From contig CM035439.1 in assembly GCA_020310875.1 (NCBI GenBank), forward strand, positions 137,211,929-137,275,928: a stretch of DNA of 64,000 nucleotides, written 5' to 3'. A program made the position numbers and the translations under genes. Under the pieces are notes generated by a model. The model made no database searches and had not been told where the DNA came from. It was given only the letters and a program-made list of their open reading frames with translations. Source of the stretch: Ceratopteris richardii (lineage: Eukaryota > Streptophyta > Polypodiopsida > Polypodiales > Pteridaceae). The stretch's first letter is position 1. Every line of letters begins with the position of its first letter. This document shows positions 22,772 through 35,000 of the stretch, piece by piece.

Positions 22772-23069
22772 GAGAGCTTGGAGGACGAGCGTGTGACGGT
22801 AAGACGTAGAGTAGCGACGTTGGAAGGTAAAAAAATCATCATTTTCAGTTCAGTTTTTGAATTTTCCTTCTTCTTCATCTTCACCATCATCACCATCTCC
22901 ACCGACCTTCATCTTCTCAGTTTTTCTCCATTTTTTAGAGTACATTCACCTTGTTTTTACTTGTGGTTGTGAGCAAGAAGCTTAGAGAGGGTGCAGAACA
23001 GAGGCGCTGAAGAAATAGTACCAAAAATAACAAAAAATCTGAGTGAACAGCCGGACAAGACGAACCTGC

Positions 23070-24045
23070 ACCAAGTATCGTGGAAGCTGCGCCAGAGATC
23101 GTGAGTGAGAAATCGGGCAAACTGGGGTTGTACAGAGTAAGGGAAGGTGTTAAAGAAGATAGAGAGGCTCTCAAGGTGAGCAAACACCCATTTAATCTAT
23201 AATTTCTCAGTAAATCCTGTGAAAGAGAAACGATCTGTGCGAAGTATCGTTTGGTACTGACAGAGGTGAAAAGGGATGATTGGAGTGATACAAAGAGTGA
23301 GGAGAGGGGAGAAGGACTAGGAAAACAAGGGCATCAAAACAAAACTTAAAAAATCTTGCAAAAATCTTGGCAAAGGGTCGAGTATCGTTTTGCTCCCGCG
23401 GTCGAGTATCGCGATACCTGACAAGTATCGTGAATCTCCTGTGGTTGAGTATCGCGATATTTCCCTCCGATCGTGTATCGTTTCATACCGATCGCGATAC
23501 TTGGCCAGCGATCGTTTTGTCCAGCGATCGTTTGTGAGAGATCGTTTGCCAAAGATCGTTTCATCAGCGATCGTTTCGCAAAGATCGTCGATCGAGTATC
23601 GTTTGGTTCAGCGATCGCGATACCTGGCAAGTATCGAGTATCGTTTTGAGTCAGCGATCGTTTGCCAGCGATCGTTTTGTCAAAGATCGTTTTGTCCAGC
23701 GATCGTTTGCTCAGATATCGTTTTGTCTAGCGATCGTTTGCTCAGATATCGTTTTGTCGTGTATTGTTTGGGGCTAGAGATCGTGTATCGTTTAGGGGAA
23801 GTATCAAGTATCGTTTTCCTTGAAATATCGTGTATCGTATGTTCAAAGATCAAGTATCGTGTATCGTTATACAGCGATCGCAATACCTATCAAAGATCGT
23901 GTATCGTGGAGTTTGCTCACGATACTTGTTGAAGATCGTGTATCGCCTACTTCAAGTATCGCGATACATACCAAGTATCGTGTATCGAGTTCCTCAAGTA
24001 TCAAGTATCCTGTCCTACAAATGTCATGTATCGCCTGATTTGGAG
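23070..24045 (+). repeat. Palindromic repeat array in the leader of gypsy A
   Basis: Dozens of short degenerate units built on ATCG, most often GTATCG, GCGATCGTTT and the 12-bp palindrome GTATCGCGATAC. Unit spacing varies between about 10 and 30 bp, and density is highest at 23375-24040. The array lies between the primer site and gag, the region where packaging and RNA dimer signals sit in retroviruses. The rest of the leader (22772-23070 and 24046-24249) is noncoding with no recognised feature. Element B has an array on the same ATCGCGAT core at the same place. Confidence 0.85.
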
Positions 24046-24249
24046 CATTTCCTGAGAGACCCTGTTTCCCTGTTTTAACCCCCAAAACCCTGAACTGGCA
24101 TAACTTTCTCATACGAAATCCGTTTGCTGTGATTTTGGTTTTGTCGGAAAGCTCGTTTTGAAGTTGACCCTCAGGGAAACTAGAAAACCAAGAAGTTCCA
24201 AAGGATTTTGAGCAATATAAGAGAACTTTGGGACTAGAAGCCAAGGCTT

Positions 24250-27096
24250 ATGAACCTGAGATCTGGCAGACACTTAGGCAAGGATAGACAAAGCATTAGG
24301 TCATCTGAGGCTAGTGTCAACCATACATCCAAGTCTTGGGCTCAACAGCTTAGTGGTTATCCTTACACACGAAGTTCAGAAACCAGTGACTCGGAAATGT
24401 CTTTTAGCATGGAAAGACCCACACGTAGCTCAGGCATTGCCTATTTACAGACACCAGAAGGTCCCTATAAGACCCAATTGGAGTATATCCGGACCAACCA
24501 ATTAGGTGCTCGCATCTATGAGGATGGTCTAAGACGATCAGTGGTTCAACTCAAGAATCCTGACCAACCCTTTGGACTTGAACACCCAGTGGTCAAGTTT
24601 GAAGAGGGTGCTTACATTGATAAGGAAGGAACCATGTATGTGGTTACCAACTTAGCAGATAGGACAGATGAGTTTGGAAATATCATTCCTGAGAAGGAGA
24701 TAGGAGACCTAGAGCAAGGGAACCTAGGAGGAGAACCCAAGACCCCTAGAGGTAAGCCAGTCTTAACCAGAGTGCTCACTCCAGAATGGATTCCTCAAGA
24801 TAATAAAAGCATAGAACTATTCGTGAATAGAGAAACGGAGGAAGCCTTTTGGAGATTTAGGCCAGATCAACCCAGCCCAGTAGTCACCATCTATGAATTC
24901 AAGGATCCAGAGATACCAGGGAAAGTTGTCTATCTAGATCACACATCTCAAAAATTATTCTTGGTATCGGATCATGACAGACATGCTTACACTTGGCAAG
25001 GTGAATCAATTTTCCCTCCACCAAGATCTAATGTTTCCCAGGGCCTCCAAGGAGCCGGATCATCCAAGGCTCATGAAACCCAGAGGGAAAGAACTAGAGA
25101 GAGACCGGAGGTAAGCTTTGCAGACACTGTAGGCAGAGACAGACCAGGATATGGAACGGAAAGACTTGAAAGGGAGAGATATAGAGTTCATAGGCATCAA
25201 AGAGATGATCATGATTTCCCATTGCCTAGACCACGAGAACACTCAAGAACCCTTAGACCGTCTCAAGTGGTTAAGACAATGAAGAACTACTTTGATGGAT
25301 TTGGAGATCCTTATGATCATGTGGCGGAGTTCAAACAAGTGCTAAGAGCTGAACAAGTTGAAGACTTATTCACCCAGTTCGAGGCATTTGGTTTGACTCT
25401 TAAGGGTACTGCCTTAGCTTGGTTTCAACCTCTAAACAGTCGCAACTATAGAGAGATAGGTCAGCTGCTAGAAGAATTTATTGTGGAATTTTCCAAAAGT
25501 GGTATCAGGCATAACACATCATCCTTGATCCACAGCTTCAAGCAGACACCCCAAGAAACAGTGCGACTTGCAGGAAGAAGGGTTAGACAGTACTCGGAAA
25601 GATGCCCTGTACCAGAATTACCCACATCAGCCAAACAGGTGGCACTGTTTTTAGATGGCCTATTGAGCACAAAATTAAGGTCATATGTATACCTGAAAGA
25701 GCCTAGATCCATAGAAGAGTGTATACAGATATGCATTGACATAGAAGACAACTTGGGTGAGGAGTTAGGACTATCCAAACTCTATAAGGACTCTGATAGT
25801 TCTACAAGTCATACCTCTAGAACCTCCACTGAGATAGATGAGATAGCTGAGCAAGTGGCCAAAAAGCTAGGAGTTCAAAATAGACAAATGCCAAGGGTCA
25901 CTTCACTGAAGCGATGTTATACATGTGGAGGAGATCACATGGCTAATGTCTGTCCAATGATGACTCAACCCCAAGGAAACCCTAATGCTCTATATTGCAC
26001 CATTGAGAGGAAATATACAAATCATACGACCCAAGATTGTCCCTATAACAGGCAGGCTGTTAAACAAAATTATCAGCAACCTTACCAACAGGGTAGGTAT
26101 CAGAATCAGTACCAACAGCCATCTTATAGGCCACAACAATATCAACCTCAATACCAGCAGCAATATCAGGCACCATATAGGCCACAACCTGTCCTAGGAA
26201 ACCAACCGCCAGCTCCTGCCAATGTGATCCCAGTTAATTATACGATGGCAGAGGAGAACCCTAATAGAGCATTGGTGCCACTAACCCCATTGGTCTCAGG
26301 AAATGATTCTCACGCTCATGGTTCAAACTACTTCCATGAAGATAGTCCACATGCTTATTATATAGAGTCACCTGAGCCAAGTGAGACTTCTCAGTATCAA
26401 TATGGGACACCACCTATAGAACAAAATTGGGAGCCAGAATACTCCAATGTCATGTATACGAATCCAAATCCTAGGCCCCAATTGAGACAGGAAAAACCAC
26501 AAGCCCCTAGAGGACCATGTTTTAGATGTCAGGGCGACCATTTCATTCGTGAATGTCCCCACCAACCAGCTCTGGGACTAGGACAGAACATCACAATACA
26601 AGGTTTTTGTCCTGAGTGCGGCAAGGAACACCTTCCTAGAGAGTGTCCCAGGAATCCCTCTAGTGCACCCAAGGTCATACCCATCAACGTGGTAGGCTTG
26701 GTGGCAGATTCAAGTTCAAGTAGCAATAATGTGGCTCCTGTACAGGCAGTTACTAGGGCACAGGCTGCACAACAAGCAAAACCATCCGAGCAATCGGAGT
26801 CAAGTGAGTCAGGAGAGCCTAGTAAGAGGAAACCAAGAACATGGAAGGATACCAGAGAGAAGGCTAATCGCAAGTGGAACAAAAAGCTATCCGAGCTAGA
26901 AGAAAGCCTAAGGGATACCAAAACAAAAATAGAAGACATTGCATCTCAAAGCCCCTCACATACCGAAGCTCCATCCACTTCGCCTCATTCCACCCCACCA
27001 CCCATTGTAAATAATCCACAACCAGGGTCTGTTCTTGCAGATCCAACCCCAGAAGGCTTGGACATGATGTTCAAGGCCTACCAGGCTCGTCTTCAA
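24250..27096 (+). CDS. gag: Gag of gypsy A, main part
   Basis: The start is chosen at MNLRSGRH, shared with B (46253). Residues 1-330 contain conserved blocks of unknown fold (AYIDKEGTMYV, PEWIPQDNKS, WRFRPDQP). Residues about 335-470 form a retrotransposon Gag capsid-like domain (YFDGFGDPYDHVAEFKQVLR to TPQETVRLAGRRVRQY). A zinc knuckle follows near 25916 (CYTCGGDHMANVC), then a Gln/Tyr/Pro-rich linker, then two more knuckles near 26519 and 26609 (CFRCQGDHFIREC, CPECGKEHLPREC). All three read CX2CX3HX4C rather than the usual CX2CX4HX4C. The end is charged and possibly coiled. Copia I enters at 27097 and gag sequence resumes after 33650. Confidence 0.9.
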
Positions 27097-28221
27097 TGTT
27101 GGTGCAAACAAGCCTTAACACTTGGCTTTGCTTTGTGCCTTTGAAGACCCAACATGAAGCTTGGACTATTGAACCCTTGGAAAGCATAAAAGATTGAACC
27201 CTTGGATGATACATTCACAAGAGTCAATAATCATGTGAACTTAGTCTTATTGATTCTTACTTTTATCTCATGTAAAAGTCCATGTGACTTCATCAACAAT
27301 GTAATCATACCTACTAGACTAGAGTCGTGGAAAAGTTAGATGATCTAGTTGAGGGAATATCTCCCTAAGTCTAGTGGAGAGAATCAAGGGAGCTTTAATT
27401 TGAATTCAAATTCAAATTCATTCAAAAAACTCCTATAAAAATCAATGTAAAAGTCGCGGGTGATGTAACACTCTTCCCGAGGCTAATCCAAGCATATTTG
27501 TGAGAGTGTGAGAGCTACTACCTAGCCTACACCTCTGAGTACCATTGGGCATCACTTTACATGCCAATGGGAATGTACATTTGATAGTATCAATACATAT
27601 ACTCATAGTTCTTTACTCTGTGTTTTCTCTGAGTGACTACCTCCAAGTCTGTCAACTTCAACAGAGCATATCTCAAGATCTACTGAACCAAATTTGATGA
27701 TCCAGGGCTCATTGGAACCAGCTCAAAGCATTCTACAACACTACAAAATTTCAAGTCAATCTATTCAGCCAATTGGGAGAAATCGCTGTCGAAGTGATCA
27801 CTGGTATATTTCTGTGTGATTCCTAAAAAATCGGGAGTGTCCCTGATTTTGCTAAACATCATGCTCAGTATATAGTTTATCATTTGGAGTGATTTAACTT
27901 GCTAATGGTAGCTAGTTAAGCTAATTTAATACTCCCAGAAGGAATTAAACCAATTGCAAGTGTGCTGGACACACTGAGCTTAGGACTGAGCAGGTGTCAT
28001 TACAGAAATAGCAAGTTTTTGGACTTATGAAGGTTCAAACTTATCTGTTTTGATTTGGTCATTACTCAATCATTTTGTAAAGCACATATATAGTTTCTTG
28101 GTGTCATTTGGAAGCTCAAGGAGTCTCCTAACCATATCTGAAGAGAAAAGAGGGCAGGTGTGAAGCAGGTCTAGCAGCACCAACTTGATCTTCTGATTGT
28201 ACCCAGCCATCACATCCAACA
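27097..28221 (+). repeat. 5' LTR of copia I
   Basis: Begins TGTTGGTGCAAACAAGCC and ends CACATCCAACA, 1125 bp. It holds a short run of AATTCAAATTCAAATTC near 27402. Partner at 32521-33645. Confidence 0.97.
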
Positions 28222-28222
28222 G

Positions 28223-28234
28223 TGGTATCAGAGC
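28223..28234 (+). other. Primer-binding site of copia I (initiator tRNA-Met)
   Basis: TGGTATCAGAGC one base after the LTR. Confidence 0.95.
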
Positions 28235-28248
28235 AAAACAAGGTAATC

Positions 28249-31200
28249 ATGGGTGATGGTTTCCCTTCCTTTATTGACAAATTGGATAGGAATAACTACC
28301 AGGCATGGTCATTAAGAATGAAGACTTATCTACAAGGGAGAAGCTTGTATGGATACATATCAGGAGATGAGGAGTTGCCCTCATTCAAAACCAGAGGCCT
28401 ACCTACAAAGGATGAGCATGAGAGACTTAATCAATGGTGTGCTAAAGATGCTTTAGCAAGGTCATATCTTCTAAACTCTATCTCTGATTTCCTTCTACCT
28501 CATGTTAGGAACTGTAAGACTTCCCAAGAGACTTGGGAGACCTTGTCAACATACTTCTCATCAAGCACAAGGGCCAGAAAGAATCAGCTATGGATTGAGT
28601 TTACAACTCTTAGGAAGCAATCAAAACAATGTGTCTCAGATTTTGTCACCAAAGTCAAAGACATTGCAGATCAACTTGCAAGTGTTGGAGAAGAAATTGA
28701 AGAAGAGCAAATAGTCAGACAAGTGATCAATGGACTCAAAGCAGATGACAAGTGGGAGAGCTTTACCACTGCAATGGACTTGTACATGGACATCCAAGCA
28801 CCTGATCTAACAACTTTGATTGGACAACTATTCACACATGAAGCAAAGATCACAAAGAATGGAGAGCAATCAAAAGGTAACAATCCCTCTGCCCTATATA
28901 CAGATAAGAAGTCTAAAGACAAGGGTAAAAGTAAAAAAGTTGATGAAGAAGGATCCACCTCCCAAGCAAACTATGCAGGGAGAGGTAGATCATCTAGAGG
29001 TAGGGGCAGAGGAGGTAAGTCAGGTAGGGGGAGACCCTATAATCAATCTCCATGCAATATTTGTGGCTTGTCTAATCATACTACAGATGAATGCTACAAA
29101 AACTACAAGAACCAAAGAGGAAGAGGTCACCAAAGAGGAGGATACTCCCAAGGCAGAGGCAGGTTCAATCAATCTCAAGGCTACCATGGCTACAACAATA
29201 ATTACAACAACAACTACAACAATAGCTACAATCACAATGGAAATTATCAAGGAGGATACAGGAACAGAAAGGATTACAACAATTATGCAGAGGATCAAGA
29301 TGATTCCTTGTTGATTATGAACATGACATCTAAATCAGGTATCAATGATGATCATTTGTTCTATATTGACTCAGGATGCTCTAACCATGTAGCTGGGAAT
29401 GTTGCCTTACTCTCTGATTTGGAAGAACCTAAAGGCAAGCACCAAGTGCAGACAGGTGATGACACTAAACACTCAGTGGTTAAAGTAGGTAATGTCAAAA
29501 CAAGTGATGGTAATCAGAATTTGCTAAGCAGAGTATTGTATGTTCCAACAATCACCAAGAATCTGATGAGTGTAGGTCAGATTGTTGAAAAAGGTCTACA
29601 GGTCAGGTTCACTCAACATGGTGCATTTGTGGAGGATCCAAGACATGGGTTCAGAAGGATAGCCAAGGGAGAGAAGTCAGGTAGATTGTTTACCTTTGAA
29701 CTTGAGGATACTAAAAATATTGCCTTGTACAACTATAGGGACCAAACCCTATCAGAATTGGAGATGTGGCACAAAATATTGGGTCACATTGGAGAGAGAA
29801 CCATAAAGCAGATGAGCAGAGATCAATGTGTGCTTGGGATACCTAATGTATCCAAGCAACACATGATATACAAGTGTGGGGCTTGTCAATTTGGTAAGTC
29901 ACACAGGTTGCCATATACCAAGAAAGGATTTATGCATGAAGACTACTTGGAATTGGTGCATACAGATGTGTGGGGACCAAGCAAGGAGCCATCCATATCT
30001 GGATCAAGGTACTATGTATCTTTTATAGATGATTATAGCAGATGGACTGTCTTGTACTTCATGAAACATAAAGATGAAGTATTTAATTGCTTCAAAAGGT
30101 ATCTTGCATTAGTAGAGAATCAAACAGGTAGACATTTGAAGAGGTTAAGATCTGATGGTGGTGGAGAATACTTCTCCAATGATTTTGAAGAGTTCTTGCA
30201 GGAAAGAGGCATCAAGAGGGAGATTACCACAAGGTACTCACCAGAACAAAATGGGGTAGCTGAAAGAAGAAATAGAATCATTGTGGAGACAGCTAGGTCT
30301 ATGCTCAATGAGAAGAAACTACCAAATTATCTTTGGGCAGAGAGTGTATCTACTGCCACATACTTAATCAACAGGTTGCCATCAAAGACACTTGATGGAA
30401 TGACACCCTATGAGGCTTGGCATGGTAAGAGACCATCTCTGGATCATTGCAAGATCTTTGGGTGTGTTGCATATGTGCATATTCCCTCACAGGTAAGGGG
30501 AAAGCTAGACCCTAAGGCTGAGAAGTGTATCTTTATTGGTTATGATTTGAATCAGAAAGGATACAGGTTCTATAACCCCTCAAACAAAGGCTTCAAGGTA
30601 AGCAGAGATGTCATCTTTGATGAAAATGATTCATGGTATGATAATGAGTGCAGGAAAGTGAGCCTACCTTATGATATGGAAGAAGACTTTCCAAAGCTTG
30701 TCAGGCAAGAACCAACTCAGAGTGAGGACACAAGCTCAGATGATGAAGACACCATCAACATTGAAGAGTTCAAAGCTTGGAAATCAAAAGGGAAGATGAA
30801 GATGAAGCAACTTGAAGATAATCCAGAATCCTCAACTCAAGCTATGAGGAGATCTTCAAGGGAAAAGAAGAAACCTATTAGGTATGGATATGATACTTCA
30901 CTTGTAACCAAGCACTCTGTATATCTTGCAAAGGATATCTTAAGTGAAGAACCAGGTACATTTGAGGAAGCTATTACTAAACCAGAATGGAAGGAAGCAA
31001 TGGATGAAGAAATGGAGGCTCTCAAGGAGAGTGATACTTGGGACTTGGTACCCAAGAAGGACTCCATGAAGGTGATAGGATCCAGATGGATCTACAAACT
31101 CAAAAGGAACTCAGATGGTACAATAAGCAGGTACAAAGCTAGGTTGGTAGCCAAGGGTTTTGCACAAACCCAAGGCATTGATTATGAGGAGACATTTTCT

Positions 31201-32481
31201 CCTGTGGCCAAGATGCCAACTATCAGAATTATGGTGAGTGTAGCTGCATCCAAGAATTGGAACATGTACCAATTGGATGTAAAGAATGCATTCTTGAATG
31301 GATGGATATCTGAAGAGGTCTACATGTCACAACCACCTGGCTATGAGGATCCCAATAAGGTAAATCATGTTTGCAAATTGAAGAAAGCTCTGTATGGATT
31401 GAAGCAGGCACCTAGAGCATGGAACTATAGGTTGACAACCTATCTTTTGGATCAAGGATTTGTGATGAGTAAAGCAGATACTTCATTGTTTATAAAGAAG
31501 AACAATTCAGAGGTAATATACTTGTGTGTCTATGTTGATGACATCATTATTACAAGAAATGATGTTCAAGGAATTAGACACATCAAAGGTCAAATGATGA
31601 AGGAATTCAAGATCAATGATCTTGGATTATTGAAGTACTTCCTAGGACTTGAATTGGTCTACACAAATTCAGGTATATTCATTACTCAGAAGAAGTACAT
31701 TCAGGACATGGTCAAGAAGTTTAACTTGCAGGAAGCTAAAATCTCAAACATTCCTATGGAGGTCAACCACAAACTCAGTGCACATGAAGGAGAAGAACTC
31801 AAGGATATTACAGGTTACCAAAGTTTGGTAGGTAGTCTCAATTATGTTACCTTAACTAGGATTGATATCTCATATGGTGTGAGTGTACTTAGTCAATTTA
31901 TGCATAAACCAAGAGTACCACATTTGGAGGCAGCCAAGAAGATAGTAAAGTACCTAAAGGGAACACAAAATCATGGTTTGTATTATCCATATTCATCAGA
32001 CATTGACATCAAGGTATACTCAGATGCAGATTGGGCAGGTTGCAAGGATGACAGGAGGAGTACATCTGGTTACATATGCTTTGCAGGTGATAAACCAATT
32101 TCTTGGTCATCCAAGAAACAACCTACAGTAGCTCTATCATCTACTGAGGCAGAGTACAGAGGGCTAGCCAATGCCACTCAAGAAGCAATATGGTTGAAGT
32201 TACTCTATTCAGAATTGGGCCTATACACAAGGCCACCTATCATATTTGGTGATAACACAAGTTCACTTCATCTAGCTGCTAATCCTGTGTATCATGCTAG
32301 GACAAAACACATAGAGGTGCATTACCACTATGTGAGGGAGAAATTACTTAGCAAGGAAATCCAATTGTCATATGTGTCCACTAATATTCAATGTGCAGAT
32401 TTGCTTACAAAAGCTCTGGATGGGAGCAAGCTATGCAAGTTTAAATCCATGATTGGATTACAGGATATCATTGAAGACTAA
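28249..32481 (+). CDS. gag-pol: Gag-pol polyprotein of copia I
   Basis: A single reading frame of about 1410 residues from the first ATG after the primer site (MGDGFPSFIDKLDRNNYQAW). Domains in order: UBN2-type gag (about 10-220); Gly/Arg-rich basic region and one canonical CX2CX4HX4C knuckle, CNICGLSNHTTDEC (about 268); protease YIDSGCSNH (about 372); GAG-pre-integrase H2C2 (about 505-560); integrase core with HTDVWGP, LRSDGGGEY and NGVAERRNR (about 565-680); reverse transcriptase with LDVKNAFLNG, YGLKQAPRAWN and YVDDIIIT (about 930-1110); RNase H with YSDADWAG, SSTEAEYRG and ARTKHIEVHYHY (about 1250-1400). All expected domains are present in the normal copia order. Gag and pol are in one frame, as is usual for copia. 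Confidence 0.97.
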   Translation: MGDGFPSFIDKLDRNNYQAWSLRMKTYLQGRSLYGYISGDEELPSFKTRGLPTKDEHERLNQWCAKDALARSYLLNSISDFLLPHVRNCKTSQETWETLSTYFSSSTRARKNQLWIEFTTLRKQSKQCVSDFVTKVKDIADQLASVGEEIEEEQIVRQVINGLKADDKWESFTTAMDLYMDIQAPDLTTLIGQLFTHEAKITKNGEQSKGNNPSALYTDKKSKDKGKSKKVDEEGSTSQANYAGRGRSSRGRGRGGKSGRGRPYNQSPCNICGLSNHTTDECYKNYKNQRGRGHQRGGYSQGRGRFNQSQGYHGYNNNYNNNYNNSYNHNGNYQGGYRNRKDYNNYAEDQDDSLLIMNMTSKSGINDDHLFYIDSGCSNHVAGNVALLSDLEEPKGKHQVQTGDDTKHSVVKVGNVKTSDGNQNLLSRVLYVPTITKNLMSVGQIVEKGLQVRFTQHGAFVEDPRHGFRRIAKGEKSGRLFTFELEDTKNIALYNYRDQTLSELEMWHKILGHIGERTIKQMSRDQCVLGIPNVSKQHMIYKCGACQFGKSHRLPYTKKGFMHEDYLELVHTDVWGPSKEPSISGSRYYVSFIDDYSRWTVLYFMKHKDEVFNCFKRYLALVENQTGRHLKRLRSDGGGEYFSNDFEEFLQERGIKREITTRYSPEQNGVAERRNRIIVETARSMLNEKKLPNYLWAESVSTATYLINRLPSKTLDGMTPYEAWHGKRPSLDHCKIFGCVAYVHIPSQVRGKLDPKAEKCIFIGYDLNQKGYRFYNPSNKGFKVSRDVIFDENDSWYDNECRKVSLPYDMEEDFPKLVRQEPTQSEDTSSDDEDTINIEEFKAWKSKGKMKMKQLEDNPESSTQAMRRSSREKKKPIRYGYDTSLVTKHSVYLAKDILSEEPGTFEEAITKPEWKEAMDEEMEALKESDTWDLVPKKDSMKVIGSRWIYKLKRNSDGTISRYKARLVAKGFAQTQGIDYEETFSPVAKMPTIRIMVSVAASKNWNMYQLDVKNAFLNGWISEEVYMSQPPGYEDPNKVNHVCKLKKALYGLKQAPRAWNYRLTTYLLDQGFVMSKADTSLFIKKNNSEVIYLCVYVDDIIITRNDVQGIRHIKGQMMKEFKINDLGLLKYFLGLELVYTNSGIFITQKKYIQDMVKKFNLQEAKISNIPMEVNHKLSAHEGEELKDITGYQSLVGSLNYVTLTRIDISYGVSVLSQFMHKPRVPHLEAAKKIVKYLKGTQNHGLYYPYSSDIDIKVYSDADWAGCKDDRRSTSGYICFAGDKPISWSSKKQPTVALSSTEAEYRGLANATQEAIWLKLLYSELGLYTRPPIIFGDNTSSLHLAANPVYHARTKHIEVHYHYVREKLLSKEIQLSYVSTNIQCADLLTKALDGSKLCKFKSMIGLQDIIED

Positions 32482-32510
32482 ATATGAAGACTCAAGCAAG
32501 TGTTTGGCTT

Positions 32511-32520
32511 GAGGGGGAGC
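32511..32520 (+). other. Polypurine tract of copia I
   Basis: GAGGGGGAGC directly before the 3' LTR; identical to that of copia H. Confidence 0.93.
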
Positions 32521-33645
32521 TGTTGGTGCAAACAAGCCTTAACACTTGGCTTTGCTTTGTGCCTTTGAAGACCCAACATGAAGCTTGGACTATTGAACCC
32601 TTGGAAAGCATAAAAGATTGAACCCTTGGATGATACATTCACAAGAGTCAATAATCATGTGAACTTAGTCTTATTGATTCTTACTTTTATCTCATGTAAA
32701 AGTCCATGTGACTTCATCAACAATGTAATCATACCTACTAGACTAGAGTCGTGGAAAAGTTAGATGATCTAGTTGAGGGAATATCTCCCTAAGTCTAGTG
32801 GAGAGAATCAAGGGAGCTTTAATTTGAATTCAAATTCAAATTCATTCAAAAAACTCCTATAAAAATCAATGTAAAAGTCGCGGGTGATGTAACACTCTTC
32901 CCGAGGCTAATCCAAGCATATTTGTGAGAGTGTGAGAGCTACTACCTAGCCTACACCTCTGAGTACCATTGGGCATCACTTTACATGCCAATGGGAATGT
33001 ACATTTGATAGTATCAATACATATACTCATAGTTCTTTACTCTGTGTTTTCTCTGAGTGACTACCTCCAAGTCTGTCAACTTCAACAGAGCATATCTCAA
33101 GATCTACTGAACCAAATTTGATGATCCAGGGCTCATTGGAACCAGCTCAAAGCATTCTACAACACTAAAAAATTTCAAGTCAATCTATTCAGCCAATTGG
33201 GAGAAATCGCTGTCGAAGTGATCACTGGTATATTTCTGTGTGATTCCTAAAAAATCGGGAGTGTCCCTGATTTTGCTAAACATCATGCTCAGTATATAGT
33301 TTATCATTTGGAGTGATTTAACTTGCTAATGGTAGCTAGTTAAGCTAATTTAATACTCCCAGAAGGAATTAAACCAATTGCAAGTGTGCTGGACACACTG
33401 AGCTTAGGACTGAGCAGGTGTCATTACAGAAATAGCAAGTTTTTGGACTTATGAAGGTTCAAACTTATCTGTTTTGATTTGGTCATTACTCAATCATTTT
33501 GTAAAGCACATATATAGTTTCTTGGTGTCATTTGGAAGCTCAAGGAGTCTCCTAACCATATCTGAAGAGAAAAGAGGGCAGGTGTGAAGCAGGTCTAGCA
33601 GCACCAACTTGATCTTCTGATTGTACCCAGCCATCACATCCAACA
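32521..33645 (+). repeat. 3' LTR of copia I
   Basis: 1125 bp, nearly identical to the 5' LTR (one difference seen by eye). Followed by the TTCAA target duplication. Confidence 0.97.
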
Positions 33646-33650
33646 TTCAA

Positions 33651-35000
33651 GAAGGGCCAACAGCTACAAACCTAGACAAGAGTTACCCTAGAGCAGATTT
33701 AGAGATTGAACGGATGAAAATGTGCATGAAAATGGTAGATCAAGCTCAAGCCATACTTGAGACTAGTCAAAAGTTCAATCAGACAAACTCTGTCAAACCG
33801 GATTTGCATTTCCAAGGCTTACTAGAAAGATTAGAGCAGTTGGTAAACAAACCACAAGTTTCTTTACCTCCACAGGCTCAACCACTTATTGAAAGAGGAA
33901 GCTCACCACCAATGGGAGCTTATGTTCCTAATTCCACGGATGCTGGAATACCTCCTTCGATTCAGCAGTACTCTCAAGAGTTCTTGCGGGAAATACAAGA
34001 AGAGAAATGGGCCAAGGAGAAGGGTAACTCCCCTCCTATTCTTGAGATTGATGATCTTCATGATCAATTTCCCCAAGACATTCCGTCTATCTATGGAGAC
34101 CAAGCAGAGCAACAAGAAGATGAAAGATTAGATTTTGAATCTAATTCTTTACAAGAGTTGCCTCATTTCATAGGCCCATGGGAATCTGAATCTATCCAGA
34201 TCAGAGCTCCCACAATATTGGTAAGAAATGAAGACTCAGTGATTCCAAGGAACACTGATGTTGTGAAGAACACTAAGGTTCAGTGTCATCTCACTGTAGA
34301 GGAGCTGCTCAAGGCAAAACCGGAGCTATGGAATCATGTGAAGAATCAGGTTCCAGAACTTGAATCCAATATGCCAAAAGTAGGCTCTAAGCAAAAAGTT
34401 CCAGAGATACCTCTCGACAAGATAGGAGACATGAGCGAAGGTGAAGAAGGTAATACTTATCTTCCAATCACCTATCAAGGTTACACAACCAAAGCAATCG
34501 TAGATTCAGGTGCTGGTGTTGCTATTGCGACCACCTCCTTGTGGAAGCGATGGGGCAAACCCACATTAAGACCAACTAGAATGAAGCTTCAAATGGCAGA
34601 TGGTCATTTTGAAAGACCTCTAGGATTGCTCGAAGGGATAACTCTAACCACTTGTGGTGTAGAGTTTGAACATACATTTGCTATATGTGACTTTGAGAAA
34701 AATAATGTCTACGAGATGATCCTAGGAAGACCCTTCCTGCGACAATTGCAAATAGTACAGGATTGGGGAACCAACTCCTTGTACTTACAGCACTTAGGGG
34801 TCACCACCAAGGTCAATCTGAAGGATTACACCTTCAGAGATGTACCACCCCTACAGTGGAATCCTATCCACAAAGCAAAAGAAGATTCAATCTCTGTGCA
34901 TTCTGGAAGTTCACCTGATCCATCCTGGCTGCATGAAGATACTCACTTGTGGATGTGCAAGGTCGCAGAGGAAGAGGAAAAGCGCCTAAAAGCGAGAGAA
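33651..35000 (+). CDS. pol: Gypsy A: end of gag, linker and aspartic protease 1
   Basis: After copia I, the charged end of gag resumes (YPRADLEIERMKMCMKMVDQA, a likely coiled coil), followed by an acidic linker with the repeatable block SREFLREIQEEKW in related form. Protease 1 spans about 34420-34800 with the active-site motif DSGAGVA at 34503-34523 and the flap/core motif MILGRPF near 34718, both normal for retropepsins. It would process the gag-pol polyprotein. An acidic linker of about 280 residues leads to reverse transcriptase. Confidence 0.88.

Larger units (their letters stand above)
27097..33645 (+). mobile_element. Ty1/copia element I, looks whole and very young
   Basis: A 6549-bp copia element inserted in gag of gypsy A, flanked by TTCAA on both sides (27092-27096 and 33646-33650). 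It has 1125-bp LTRs, a tRNA-Met primer site, one long gag-pol reading frame and a polypurine tract. The LTRs differ at one position by eye (near 27742 against 33166), so it is the youngest element in the window. It belongs to the same family as copia H. Lineage is probably Tork/TAR-like, judged only from general gag and RT appearance. Confidence 0.97.
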
